Positions 43,579-56,012 of a DNA stretch of 64,000 bases are shown piece by piece (within the stretch, counting starts at the first letter, position 1; every line of letters begins with the position of its first letter). Under the pieces are notes generated by a model that was given only the letters and a program-made list of their open reading frames with translations, was not told the DNA's origin and made no database searches. A program made the position numbers and the translations under genes. The stretch is from contig CAJFCV020000004.1 of the NCBI GenBank assembly GCA_904066235.2, positions 682,001-746,000 on the forward strand. Direction: 5' to 3'. This DNA comes from Bursaphelenchus xylophilus (lineage: Eukaryota; Nematoda; Chromadorea; Rhabditida; Aphelenchoididae).

Positions 43579-43596
43579 ATAAGGTCATGACCTTAT
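43579..43596. promoter_or_regulatory. 18-bp perfect palindrome with inverted nuclear-receptor half-sites
   Basis: ATAAGGTCATGACCTTAT is two AGGTCA half-sites inverted with no spacer, the arrangement of a palindromic hormone response element. It lies in a unique island (43440-43800). Binding is inferred. Confidence 0.55.
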
Positions 43597-43976
43597 GTGC
43601 AGCTTTTGGGACTCGAAACAGAATTTCGGAGGTAAAAGAAAATAAAAAACGGCGAGTTGAGAGGAATATGCAAATCAGCAGAGAGGGGGGAATGCGCGGG
43701 AAAATCAAAGAAAATTTGGGGAAATTTGGATCGAAATTAGCGGAGTAATGGCCAAAAGGGCAGGTAGAGGGGAGGGGAGAGACGTGGGAGAAAGTAAAAT
43801 ACGAAAAAAAGAACCCTTTAATCCTCAAAAAAGGATAGATTTTGCACCGTGCGGATTTTTAAAACGCACAGTGCGACAGAATTTTTTGCATTGTGCAAAA
43901 AAAGAATTATTTTTTGCACCGTGCAGAGTTGCGACAGCAGAAAAAATTGGTTGCACAGTGCGATTCCGAGGACATA

Positions 43977-44170
43977 CTAGTCGCGGAAAAAAGTCCTTAG
44001 AATTTTTCGCGGCCCCCAAATCTCGTCGCACCTCGAAATGTTGATTTGTCGCGGGAATCGCGCGCGACAATAAGGCAAAAACAAGAAAATTGCACAGTGC
44101 AAAAGCACTTTTCGGGTTCATGCACAGTGCAGAGTCGCAGAAAATTCTAAGGACTTTTTTCCGCGACTAG
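43977..44170. mobile_element. MITE, family 'CTAGTCGCGGAAAAAAG', second copy
   Basis: TIRs as at 25398. Its right TA (44171-44172) is also the left TA of the next element. Confidence 0.87.
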
Positions 44171-44172
44171 TA

Positions 44173-45851
44173 TCAGTCTGGCCCACAGCATTCCGAACTT
44201 TTTTCGCCACCGATCGGTGTCGAAAAAAATTGAAAAATCGAGAGAGGGGTATGCATTTTTTTGTGTTGCCGGCTAGCAAAGGCAGGTATTGCAAAATTTG
44301 AAAAGGTGTTTGATACTCTGAAGATTACTCATTCTAATTATACAAAAATTGTCACCATGCACTTTGTAACCCCCGAGAAAATCGCATTCAAAAAAATGAA
44401 AATTTCAGATATAAACGCAATGAAAATGCACTTTCTAGTTGACTACTGAAGAAAAAAAAGATGCTATCGTGTAGAGAATTTTGAGTACTTCCTAATACGT
44501 ATATTTTTTCCGTTGTTTTCTAACAGTTTTAGAGCTACCGTGCAAAAACGCCTTTTTTTGCACTTTTTGCGACTTATCTGCACTTTAAATGCAAAAATGC
44601 AAAATCTTCCGAGCAATTATCATTTTTGGCATCCTTGTGGATATACATGCCAAATTTCCAATTTCTGCGATGCTTCTGTCTGCTGATATATCGAAATCAT
44701 TACGAAACCTTGACAACTTATTAACGCGCCTTGAAATATAAATTTTGTGACATTTTCGATAAAAAGTCGTTATATGCACTCTATTTGTGAATTTGAAGGT
44801 ATTAGCTTGCGTTTGGACTGCATTAACGGGAATAGAAAAAGCTGCGTTTGTGTATGAAATCAACATTTTTCATGATGACATGAAGCTGTCTCATAAACTG
44901 TACGAATAACATTCGGGGTTGGCAAAATACATTTTAGGAAGAAATAAGGCTATCCTACAGTAAAAACAGCAAGTTTTCTATGTTTTTCTTCGGGAACTTA
45001 AGTTGTCAAGGTTTCGTAATTATATCGATATAACAGGAGACGGGAGCGTCGTAGAAATTTGAAATTTGGCATGTATATCCACAAGGATGCCAAGAATGAT
45101 AATTGCTCGGAAGATTTTGCATTTTTGCATTTAAAGTGCAGATAAGTCGGAAAAAGTGCAAAAAATGGCGTTTTTGCACGGTAGCTCTAAAACTGTTAGA
45201 AAACAACGGAAAAAAATATACGTATTAGGAAGTACTCAAAATTCTCTACACGATAGCATCTTTTTTTTCTTCAGTAGTCAACTAGAAAGTGCATTTTCAT
45301 TGCATTTAAATCTGAAATTTTCATTTTTTTGAATGCGATTTTCTCGGGGGTTACAAAGTGAATGGTGACAATATTTGTATAATTAGAATGAGTAATCTTC
45401 AGAGTATCAAACACCTTTTCAAATTTTGCAATACCTGCCTTTGCTAGCCGGCAACACAAAAAAATGCATACCCCTCTCTCGATTTTTCAATTTTTTTTCG
45501 ACACCGATCGGTGGCGAAAAAAGTTCGGAATGCTGTGTGGCCGAAAAAGAATTTCACCCCCCTCCGCACAAAAATCGCAACCCGAAAATCCAAACCTGCG
45601 CGCGACATCGGAGATTTTCCGCGACGAAAGGGAAAAATCGCTAAAATTTGGTGAATGCACAGTGCAAATGAACAAAAACAACGGTTTGCACTGTGCAAAA
45701 CAGGCCCGAAACCCCGATTTCGTGCGTGCGACACGTCGCTTTCTTCGTTTTTTCGGCGACATGCCCCAAATTTCTCCGCGATGCAAATTGGTGTTTGGAG
45801 TGCGTGCGACGGAGGGGTTCGGGGTGCGAAATTCTTTTTCGGCCAGACTGA
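44173..45851. mobile_element. MITE, family 'TCAGTCTGGCCGAAAAAG', interrupted by a nested element
   Basis: Ends TCAGTCTGGCC / GGCCAGACTGA with TA outside (44171-44172, 45852-45853). GAAAAAGAATTTC follows the nested insertion and is mirrored before the right end. It contains two GCAC-N-GTGC palindromes. An uninterrupted relative is at 59413-59722. Confidence 0.83.
44184..45537. mobile_element. Nested 1354-bp foldback element, Transib-like termini
   Basis: Near-perfect arms of about 538 bp (44184-44720 and about 45000-45537) flank a 277-bp core. Ends read CACAGCATTCCGAAC. The 5-bp GC-rich duplication TGGCC (44179-44183 and 45538-45542) lies exactly in the host MITE's TIR. A 5-bp GC-rich target site and CAC-initial termini are the Transib pattern. 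Each arm holds a 62-residue ORF starting MCCRLAKAGIAKFEKVFDTL, with no known domain and present only by duplication. Confidence 0.75.
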
Positions 45852-47472
45852 TAACGCCGCACCGTGCACCCCAAAACGTGTGTTGCACAGTGCAATAATC
45901 TTTTTTGGCGCACTCTGCAACAACAAAAAAAACACTGTCGCACTGTGCGGATTTGAAAAAAAAACAACTTTTTTGTTGCACCGTGCGGACAAAATTTGTC
46001 GCCGCAAAATCAACCGTTGCACAGTGCGATCAATGTGTTTTCGGCGCACTGTGCAAAAATGGGCTTGTCCGCAAAAATGTCTCTGCACTGTGCAGTCGCA
46101 AAAACAGGCTGTCGCACTGTGCGCAAACATTTTTCACTGCACTGTGCGGTGCCACCACAGATCAATGTGTTTTGGCGCACTGTGCAAACAAAAAAAATAC
46201 ATAATACTTTTTTTACTGCACTGTGCAATAACAAAAAGAGACTGCACTGTGCAAATTGAAAAAAAAACACACCAATTTTTTCGCTACACCGTGCGAAAAA
46301 ATTTGTCACTGCACTGTGCGGTGCCACCGACCGTTGCACAGTGCGAGCAATATTTTTTTGGCGCACTGTGCAAAAACCTGTTTGTCCGAGAGAAGGCTCT
46401 GCACTGTGCAATAACAAAGAGAGACTTTTGCACTGTGCGAAAAACAATTTTCATTGCACTGTGCACACTGTGCGATGCCCCACAGATCAATGTTTTTTGT
46501 CGCACTGTGCAAGAACCTGTTTGTCCGAGAAAAGTCTCTGCACCGTGCAATAACAAAAAAAGTTTTTCGCACTGTGCGAAAAACAATTTTCATTGCACTG
46601 TGCACACTGTGCGATGCCCCACAGATCAATGTTTTTTGTCGCACTGTGCAAGAACCTGTTTGTCCGAGAAAAGTCTCTGCACCGTGCAATAACAAAAAAA
46701 GTTTTTCGCACTGTGCGAAAAACAATTTTCATTGCACTGTGCACACTGTGCGATGCCCCACAGATCAATGTTTTTTGTCGCACTGTGCAAGAACCTGTTT
46801 GTCCGAGAAAAGTCTCTGCACCGTGCAATAACAAAAAAAGTTTTTCGCACTGTGCGAAAAACAATTTTCATTGCACTGTGCACACTGTGCGATGCCCCAC
46901 AGATCAATGTTTTTTGTCGCACTGTGCAAGAACCTGTTTGTCCGAGAAAAGTCTCTGCACCGTGCAATAACAAAAAAAGTTTTTCGCACTGTGCGAAAAA
47001 CAATTTTCATTGCACTGTGCACACTGTGCGATGCCCCACAGATCAATGTTTTTTGTCGCACTGTGCAAGAACCTGTTTGTCCGAGAAAAGTCTCTGCACC
47101 GTGCAATAACAAAAAAAGTTTTTCGCACTGTGCGAAAAACAATTTTCATTGCACTGTGCACACTGTGCGATGCCCCACAGATCAATGTTTTTTGTCGCAC
47201 TGTGCAAGAACCTGTTTGTCCGAGAAAAGTCTCTGCACCGTGCAATAACAAAAAAAGTTTTTCGCACTGTGCGAAAAACAATTTTCATTGCACTGTGCAC
47301 ACTGTGCGATGCCCCACAGATCAATGTTTTTTGTCGCACTGTGCAAAATTTGTCCGCAAAAAGTGTCTGCACTGTGCAATTACAAAAAAAGTTTTTCGCA
47401 CTGTGCGAAAAAAAATTTTCATTGCACTGTGCAGCAATATATAAAACTCCAAAAAGTCTTTGCACTGTGCAC
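45655..47472. repeat. GCAC-N-GTGC palindrome array 8
   Basis: Dense array of mostly T-centred palindromes with TTTGTCCG and GATCAATGTGTTTT spacers. The second half is the 139-bp higher-order repeat. Source of the 345-residue false ORF. Confidence 0.95.
46454..47340. repeat. 139-bp higher-order tandem repeat
   Basis: About six and a half units with virtually no differences, each with five palindromes plus GATGCCCCACAGATCAATG and AACCTGTTTGTCCGAG. Period 139 = 46 codons + 1, so ORFs cycle through all frames. Confidence 0.95.
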
Positions 47473-48689
47473 AAAAAAAAGTATTTTTGGAGTATTCCAG
47501 ACCAAATTTTGAGTATAAAAAATGAATTTTAAAATACGAGAAGCTTCTTGCGACTTTGAAAAAAGTCGATTTCCCAAAAAAAACTTAATTTTACGCAACT
47601 TTTCTCGGAAATTTCTCGGAAATTCCTCCTCTTCCCCGTTGATCGGCACAATCAAATCGCGTTAAAGGTTATCCCAAAAGTCCGTCACGTCTCTCAGATT
47701 TCGCGTGTAAGAAGTGACAAGCGTGAAGCGCCCAATTAATTGCGCAATAAATCAAAGAGATTTCTTCATCGACGTAAAAATCGCAAAAAATATGCCATCC
47801 TGAAAGTTGTAAAAAATCGTTTTTTGAGGGCCAATAAGTAGAAACAAAAAAATTTTTTTCCTCATAAACATCTTTTTACAAGCCGAGGAAGCCAGAAAAA
47901 CCATGGTGAATATGATGAATGGGTGTTGTGAGTGAGTATGTCACAATAAATGGTGGTTTTTATCGCGTTTTTGGGGGAAAAATATGGAATTTTTTTTTTA
48001 TTTTTGAATTTTTTTTTTCGAAAAAATGTAAAAAAAAAATTTTTTTCTTGAAATTTTTTTTTGCATGTTGCTAAAATCACACTTATTTTAAGGCCAAAAA
48101 AGTAAAAAAATCAAAAAAAAATTTTTTTTTTTTAATTTTTTTTTTAATTTTTTCTCCAAAAATCCCAAAAAATGCAACTTTTCCGACCCCGTCGTATAAC
48201 ATGTCAACCCATCATACTTCACAAACACCCTCTGGATGAAAAAAACGGATCCATTCCGAAGCTGTCAGTCGAGATTTCCGTCCAAACGCCGTTCAAATGG
48301 ACCGAAAAAACAGGATAATCGAAAACCCAACGGCCGGCAACTCAAATAAAAAGTGGAGGGAATCTAAAACAATATTCGAAACGATGGGGGATATTGTTGC
48401 ATAAAAATGAAAACTGGTTCGATCGGAAAAACAATGGGAAAACAGTGGGGAATAATGAGAAATTGGTGAGTAATAGATGAAGTAATGGGTAAAATACGAA
48501 CTGATCAACTTTTTTTTTGTTAATAAAAATAAAAATTTTTAGTCAAAAAGTCAGTAAAATGTCAAAAAATCCAAGGAAAAAGTTCTTTCGTATTTTAAAA
48601 TTTTTCTAAATTTTATTATTTTATTTTTTTTTTTTTTTTTTACTTTTTTACTGTACTAAAAAGTCTTTTATTTCGCTAAAAAAGCCCTT
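47473..48689. other. Unique island and A/T tracts, no gene
   Basis: 47640-47770 contains CCAATTAATTG, a palindromic homeodomain-type site. 48180-48330 is unique sequence. The rest is low-complexity A/T. Confidence 0.4.
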
Positions 48690-49303
48690 TGCACCGTGCG
48701 AAAAATTTCTTTCCCCATTGCACAGTGCAAAATAAAAAATTTTCGCTGCACAGTGCAAAACAAAAAACGGATTTGCCGCACAGTGCAGTCCCAATATTTT
48801 CGTTTGCACCGTGCGAAAACATAATTTTGAAGAATTTTGTTATTGCACAGTGCAAAAAGCCAAAGATTTTTTACGCACTGTGCGTCGGAAAGGGAAACGA
48901 TTTTTCGCACAGTGCAAAACAAAAGAACGAATTTGCCGCACAGTGCAGTCCCAAGATAAGCTATTTGCACAGTGCGAAAACATAATTTTGAAGAATTTTG
49001 TTTTTGCACAGTGCAAAAAGCCAATGAATTTTCACGCACTGTGCGTCGGAAAGGGAAACGATTTTTCGCACAGTGCAAAACAAAAAATGTATTCTCTTCA
49101 CAGTGCAAAACAAAAGAACGGCCTTGCCGCACAGTGCAGTCCCAATATTTGTCGTTTGCACAGTGCGAAACAATAATTTTGGGGGTTTTCGTTATCGCAC
49201 AGTGCAAAATTTGTAAAAAATTTGTCCGCCGCACAGTGCATAGCGAAAAGATGAATCATCGCACCGCGCAAAATAAAAAATTGATTCGCTGCACAGTGCA
49301 ATA

Positions 49304-49497
49304 CTAGTCCTTCCGGAAAGTCGGCGGACGGAAATCGGCGACATGCACTCCGCGAAATCGAAAGTTCACTTTGCACTGTGCAATTTTTGGCTTTTTGCAC
49401 TGTGCAATAAGCTTTTTCGAGCTGTCGCTCGCACCCTGAGTTTTTTCTCACAGTGCATGTCGCCGATTTCCGTCCGGCGACTTTCCGGAAGGACTAG
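49304..49497. mobile_element. MITE, family 'CTAGTCCTTCC', inverted copy
   Basis: TIR CTAGTCCTTCCGGAAAGTCG and complement. The core is the reverse complement of the copy at 11183. Confidence 0.88.
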
Positions 49498-49499
49498 TA

Positions 49500-49693
49500 C
49501 TAGTCCTTCCGTAAAGTCGCTGGAATGATTTCGGCGACGCGCACTGTGCAAGAAAACTCAGGGTGCGAGCGACGTCCCAAAAAAGCTTATTGCACTGTGC
49601 AAAAAGCCAAAAATTGCACAGTGCAAACTGAACTTTCGGTTTCGCGGAGTGCATGTCGCCGAAAACATTCCAGCGACTTTACGAACGGACTAG
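49500..49693. mobile_element. MITE, family 'CTAGTCCTTCC', direct neighbour
   Basis: Same length and family, opposite orientation to 49304-49497, sharing the single TA at 49498-49499. Confidence 0.88.
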
Positions 49694-50167
49694 TAGAAAA
49701 AACGGATTTTCCGCACAGTGCAGTCCCAATATTAGCCGTTTGCACAGTGCGAAAAAAACAATTTTGGGGGTTTTCGTTATTGCACAGTGCAAAATTTGTA
49801 AAAAATTTGTCCGTTGTGCATAGCGAAAAGATGAATCGTCGCACTGTGCAAAACAAAAAATTTATTCGCTGCACAGTGCAAAACAAAAAGTTGATTTATC
49901 GCACAGTGCAGTCACAAGATTAGCCATTTGCACTGTGCGAAAAAACAATTTTGGGGGTTCTCGTTATTGCACAGTGCAAAATTTGTAAAAAATTTGTCAG
50001 CCGCACAGTGCCGCGAAACAAAAAGTCGATTTACCGCACAGTGCAAAACAAAAGACGGATTTTCCGCACAGTGCAGTCCCAATATTTGTCGTTTGCACTG
50101 TGTGGCAAAAAAAACAAAGCGGGTTTTTTGCACTGTGCAGATTATTTATAATTTTTGCATTGTGCAA

Positions 50168-50745
50168 AAAACTTTTTTTACTCAAAAAAGTTCAAAAAAT
50201 GTCTGGTATATAAAATCTAAGGTATTCAAAGTGATTTTCTAACCAAAAAGACTTGTAAAATTTCGTTTTCCCCTGGAAACAAGCCCACTTTTATATTATA
50301 CTACGTCTATACGACTATAAAACATGGAAATCAAAAAAAATTAGGATTCTCCATGGCTTCCTCGCCCATAAATTTGTCCCCCACGCCCAGTATTGATCCC
50401 CCACCATCCGTAAAAGATCCCTTTCTTGGGTATTTACGGTGGTAATTACCCTCGGAACGGCCCTATTGTCTCTAATTGGGGCTCGTCTTCGCTTCTCCCA
50501 TTACCTGTTCCGAGGAGTCTTTTCGGGGTCGCGAAACGACGTCTTTTTTGAGGTTTTTATCGGCCGAAATTTATTATTTCCCCCCTCCCACAACAGATGT
50601 TGTTTTAGGCAAATTACCGGCGACAAAAGAACGCCGGGGATTTGAAAAATTGAGATGGATAATGGGGGTGGCATTTCAAAAAAAATATGTAAGAAATTTG
50701 AATAAAAATGGAAAAAAAAAATATTTTTTTAACAGAAGAGATAGC
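50168..50745. other. Unique island, no gene
   Basis: 50350-50660 is moderately GC-rich unique sequence (TTTACGGTGGTAATTACC and similar). No exon with splice support. Confidence 0.4.
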
Positions 50746-50749
50746 CATT

Positions 50750-51702
50750 TTTTGCACGGTGCAAACGAAAAAAAAATCATTCTGCACCGTGCAAAATTTG
50801 CGAATTCATTCTGCACTGTGCTTTTTTTAAAAAAAAGTTTTCCCGCACTGTGCATTTTTTCTATTTTTCTGCACTGTGCAATCGAAAAAAAACACAAATG
50901 TTTGTTTTGCACTGTGCAAGCGAAAATAAAAACAAGTTTTTCCGCACTGTGCATTCTTTTCTTATTTTTCGCACAGTGCTATCAAAAAAACAAAAAGTTT
51001 TTGTTTCCACCGTGCAGAATTTGCGACTTCATTTTGCACTGTGCAATCGCAAAACAAAAAGTTTTTGTTTGCACCGTGCAAAATTTGCGAATTCATTCTG
51101 CACTGTGCTTTTTTTAAAAAATTTTCCCGCACTGTGCATTTTTCTATTTTCTGCACTGTGCAACCGAAAAAACACAAATTTTTATTCCGGACTGTGCAAA
51201 AATTGGCGACTTCATTCTGCACTGTGCAAGCAAAAAGAAAAACAAGTTTTCCCGCACTGTGCATTCCAAACTTTTCTGTCGCGTTTTTCGCGCACTGTGC
51301 ATTTTGCTTTTGGTTTGTTCTGCACTGTGCAAGCGAAAAGAAAAACGAGTTTTCCCGCACTGTGCATTCTTTTCCAATTTTTTGGCACAGTGCAATTATG
51401 CAATTTCGAAAACATTTTTCTTCCGCACTGTGCAAACGTTTCTGTCGCAAGCTTTTCGCGCACTGTGCATTTTGCTTTTTCTTCAGATCGCACTGTGCAA
51501 TTTGCCGCACTGTGCATTCTCTTTAATTTTTCTGCACCGTGCAAATTTTTCTGTCGCAAGTTTTTCGCGCACTGTGCATTTCGCAAAATGCCTTTTGGTT
51601 TGTTTTGCACTGTGCGGTCAGATTACGCAATCGCACAGTGCGCTTTTTTTGCCAAGCCGCACAGTGCGGGAAATCTGAGGGGTTATTTTGTTTGCACAGT
51701 GC
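50750..51702. repeat. GCAC-N-GTGC palindrome array 10
   Basis: Mostly T-centred. The unit includes AAAATTTGCGAATTCATT and AAACAAGTTTTCCCGCAC. Gives a 292-residue false ORF. Confidence 0.95.
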
Positions 51703-52586
51703 AAAAAAAAAATCTATTTTTTTGTTAAAAATCGACCGGAAAAGATGCAAATTCGGGGAAATCTTAGTGTTAAAACGTTATAGACGCCTTATAAAGTCAA
51801 TAAAACATAGCTTTTGATTACTTTTTACCTGAAAATTTAGAAAATTTTCAAAAATTTCAGTCAAAATTACTATTCAAATACTGGGAAAAGTCCCTCCTCA
51901 ACTTGTTTGTGATTCAATTTCGAACACATTCATCAAGCCGCGACGTTTTGGAGTCAATTTAAAAGAATTTGGAAGACGTTTTAATCCTTCTCAAATACCC
52001 CCACTTTGAGGCTTGGGAAGTTTCTTTGTGGAGTCAAAAGAGGAGAGAAAATTACTTTATAAACTTTGTAGAGCTTGGAAAGTATTAAAAAAGTGCAAAA
52101 ATAAGGCTAAAAACAGTTAAAATGGAGAAAAATAGGGAAAAAAAGGGGGAAATCCCGTTTTTGGCTGTATTTTTGTGCAGTTTGAGCCGAGAAAATTTTA
52201 TTTTTACTATTAGTAACACTTTTTTTTATCAACTTTGGTAAGTGGAAATCTCAAAAAAAAAAAAAAAAAAAAAACAAAAAAAAAATACCAAAAAAATTTT
52301 TGGAATCATGCACTGTAAACCTCGTATATACCGTAGAAAACTCCAGTAAACGTTTTTTGTCAAGTTTCATCCACCATCTACCCGTATTTCCCAGTGAAAT
52401 CGCGTTTTTGAGTATTTTTTGCAATTTGCACAGTGCGGCGCCATTTTAAGCCTATTTTTTCGATTGCACCGTGCAAAAAAAAATTTTTTTCTTTTCCGGA
52501 TTTTTTCAAAAAAATGTGGAAAATCATAAAAGTATAATTAATTTCTACGTATTTACACCTATTTTCATCAATATTTGAGCGTTTTA
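51703..52586. other. AT-rich intergenic sequence
   Basis: No gene. Two isolated palindromes lie near 52427 and 52465, and an A tract at 52251-52285. Confidence 0.45.
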
Positions 52587-53795
52587 TTAGGTTGGACGGA
52601 AAGTTCGTACGATTTTTTACCCAACTTTCAATTTAATTTTTTTCGCGCCAAGACCGATTGCCCACTGTAAATACCTAGCATATACAAGAGTACAGTGTGA
52701 AGATTTATATGCTACGTGCCAATCGTTAGCTCCGCCAAAACGAGCTTAATTATAAGAGGTTTTCCGCTTTGCGGCTATTTCGGGTAGGGTCCAGAACGCA
52801 AACTCTAGTTTCCAGATCGCTTTCGATGAAGCTCTGACACTTTTTAGGCAATGTCCAGTGGTCTTTCTGACTACGTTAAACACAATTAGAAATCTTAAAA
52901 AAGCGTGTCGGATAAAATAATAGCAACACTTTCAACCAAGTCTTCAGCAAAGGCCCCCTATGAAAACTTTTTCTTATTATTCCGCGTATTGCTTATGATC
53001 TGTCTCTGTAATAGGGTTCAGTAAGGCATATGGAGAGCCCTTTAAGTGCAACATGAGTAAACCGGATCATAGACGCCTCGGGTTATCCACAAAGAGACAA
53101 AATTGCCAAAAACTATAGCTGTAGAGAAATGCGTATAATTTTGTGACAGTTAACAATGGCAGCCCGTTGTTTCGCGAAGTAGTAGAGCAATAAAGCGGCT
53201 CTATTTTGCACCCAAGAAAGGGAGGAGTGGAAAGATGTTATGAGCTCTTTTTAGAATTGTACGGGATGATCCAACAGTTCACCAACGATTTTTTGAGAAA
53301 AGTAATTTAGTAGTTATTATGTCGTACGGCAAAACAGTTGGCTATTGAGGGGTAGCTGAGTGTAAGGGATTGTCCTTAGTTTCTGCATATCATAGTTTTA
53401 CACATATAAATGCACCGGCAAAGCGGCGGTTGCAGTTACATTCAAACTTGGGGTGGTCCTGCAAAAGTCAAATTTTATGGCTATGTTTTGATTTAGTCCC
53501 CGGCGACTTTACGCATATTAAGAGCTACAAAAGAAGGCTTTTTAGCAGTGCCACAACAATTTCCTGGTAGGCCTTATTAAACAAACCAGCCAAGGATTTG
53601 TAATTTTGGACCAAAGATGGGTAAATGTCTAAATTAAGTTCTCAGTTCGTACATGCTTAAGATGGTTGAGGGTTGTACTGCCAGATAGGGATGCCTGTCT
53701 TCTACCAATACCATATATTTGTGTTTGTCTTTTTCCATCAGCGCACGAAAAAATAGCAGCAGTAAAAAATCGTACGAACTTTCCGTCCAACCTAA
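52587..53795 (+). mobile_element. mariner element, decayed
   Basis: 34-bp TIR TTAGGTTGGACGGAAAGTTC... and complement, TA at both sides, 1209 bp. TTAGGTTGG is a classic mariner terminus. Near 53470-53530 the plus frame reads FDLVPGDFTHIKSYKRRLF, resembling the transposase block SPDLAPSDYHLFRSL that holds the third catalytic Asp. Stops elsewhere show it is dead. Confidence 0.85.
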
Positions 53796-54746
53796 TACAT
53801 TGAAAAATCACAATATTTTCGGGATTTTTGGTCTAAAACAACATCAAACCCTATCAAAGCCAAAATAATCCATCTTATTCCGAGCAAAAAGGCATTGTAA
53901 AACAACGTAAAGAAACGTAGAGCATAGTAAAGCCCTTGACAAGCCGCACGCCCTTCAATAACTACATTAACACCCCAAAAAGCGCCATTTAATGCTACAA
54001 AATGGATTACAACTACATTTTCTCCCCAAAAACCCAAAATTTTTTGATTGCATAATCTCTGTCAAGTCTCTATAAAGGATTTACAATGTCCTGCGACAAC
54101 AACAAACCAATATATCATGCAAAAAACAAAGATTTTCCATCTTTTTTTCTATTTTTCGCCACAAAAATTATTTTTGGCTTGGAAAAAAGTAAAAAATGCT
54201 GCAAAAAATACATCAATCCCAGCTGACTTGTACTCCCTTCATTTATTTGCCTCATTATAAAGCGCCAAAGGAGGAGGGGACAGCTTTTTTCGGAATTAAG
54301 AGTCATTGAATGCGCCAAGGAGAGGAAAAAAGCAATGTTCCGTTGCGCAAATTCCCTTTTATCCGATATCTGAAGGGTCGAGGACGGAAAAAACGGACGG
54401 CTACGGTAATGCGGCATAATAAGCAGAGAGAAAAAGGGGAAAAATTGGAAAAATTAGCTAAAATTGTCATGGATAATATAAATTGGTCGCAAAAAAAGGT
54501 CAAAAAACAATGATAAATCAAAAATTGATGGTAAAAAATAGTTTTAGCGTATTTATTTTTCATTTTCACACTTTTCTGAACCCATTCCGACCGTTGAAAC
54601 GGAATGCCAAAAATGGCGGGAATTCAAAATTTTTGAATTTTTAAATTGTGGAATATAAAAAATCGGCAATTTTTGGAACGAATATAAGCGTTGGAAACGC
54701 TAAAGTTCATAAAAATTTTCAGGTCGAAAAAAATTAGAAAAAAATC
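53796..54746. other. Intergenic, no gene recognised
   Basis: 54230-54460 is more complex sequence. 54600-54630 has an inverted copy of the CCGCCATTTTTGGCATTCTG motif that recurs elsewhere. Confidence 0.4.
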
Positions 54747-56012
54747 CGCACAGTGCGGTTTCAGAAAATTTACATATTTTGCACAGTGCAGTGAAAAAAG
54801 AAAAGGAAAAGTGGGAAATGCACGGTGCGAAAAAACCAAACAAAAGAAGTGTTTTTTGCACAGTGCAATTTCAAATGCGGCTTTTGCACAGTGCAGTGAA
54901 AAAAGAAAAGGAAGAGTGGGAAATGCACGGTGCGAAAAAAAACAAACAAATGAAGTGTTTATGCACAGTGCAATTTCAAATGTGGCGTTTGCACAGTGCA
55001 GTGAAAAAAGAAAAGGAAAAATGGCAAATGCACAGTGCGAAAGAAATCAAACAAATGAAATTTTTTGCACAGTGCAATTTCAAATGTGTCTTTTGCACAG
55101 TGCAGTGGATAAAGAAAAGGAAAAATGCGAAAAATCAAACAAATGAAGTTTTTTTTGCACAGTGCAGAATTTCGTTGGACTTTTGCACAGTGCAATTTGT
55201 AAAGTTTTTTTGCACAGTGCAGTTGAAAAAAATGGAATTGCACGGTGCGAAAAAATCAAATAAAAAAAGTGTTTTTTTCACAGTGCATATTTTCGTGGGA
55301 TTTTTGCACAGTGCAGTTCCAAATGTGTCTTTTGCACAGTGCAATTTGGAAAGCTACCCTTGCACAGTGCAGAGGAGAAAGAAAAAGGAAAAAAATAGGA
55401 ATTGCACGGTGCGAAAAAATCAAACAAATAAAGTGTTTTTTGCACAGTGCAGAATGTCGTTGGACTTTTGCACAGTGCAATTTCAAATGCGGCTTTTGCA
55501 CAGTGCGGTGAAAAGAGAAAAGGAAAAATGGCAATGCACGGTGCAAAGAAATAAAAAAAATGTCTTTGCACAGTGCCGAATTTCTATAGACTTTTGCACA
55601 GTGCAATTTGGAAAGTTACTTTCTCACAGTGCAATTCCTAATGTGGCTTTTGCACAGTGCAGAAATTTACTGGATTTTCGCACAGTGCAGCTCAAACCTT
55701 TGCTCTTGCACAGTGCAGAATTTTACTGGATTTTCGCACAGTGCAGTGGAAAAAGAAAGGAAAAAAGGGAATTGCACGGTGCGGAAACCCCAGAAAAAAG
55801 TTTTTTTTGCAACTGCACAGTGCAGAATTTTGTGGGATTTTTGCACAGTGCAATTCGAAATGCAACTTTTGCACAGTGCAATGGAAATAATTAAGGGGCA
55901 AAATGACCGTCGCAGAGGGTGAAAAAACCAAAAAAAAATATTTTAGCATAGTAGAAAAATTAGCGATCTTTGCACGGTGCAAAAAAAAAAGCTTTTTTTA
56001 TTGCACAGTGCA
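54747..56012. repeat. GCAC-N-GTGC palindrome array 11
   Basis: Nearly all A- or G-centred. ~110-bp units with GTGAAAAAAGAAAAGGAA, AAACAAATGAAGTGTTTT and CAATTTCAAATG. Source of the 371-residue false ORF. Confidence 0.95.

Larger units (their letters stand above)
48690..50167. repeat. GCAC-N-GTGC palindrome array 9
   Basis: Mostly A-centred. Tandem ~160-bp units with GTCGGAAAGGGAAACGATTT and TTGCCGCACAGTGCAGTCCC. Two MITEs sit inside (49304-49693). Confidence 0.95.

Noticed and set aside
45655..46692. 345-residue plus-strand ORF, and similar long ORFs at 50850-51728 (292 aa) and 54779-55894 (371 aa)
   Set aside because: They lie entirely in palindrome arrays. The motif and spacers lack stops in several frames and translate to repeated LHCAK, CTVQ, AQCKK and HSAK. 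Equally long ORFs exist on the other strand.
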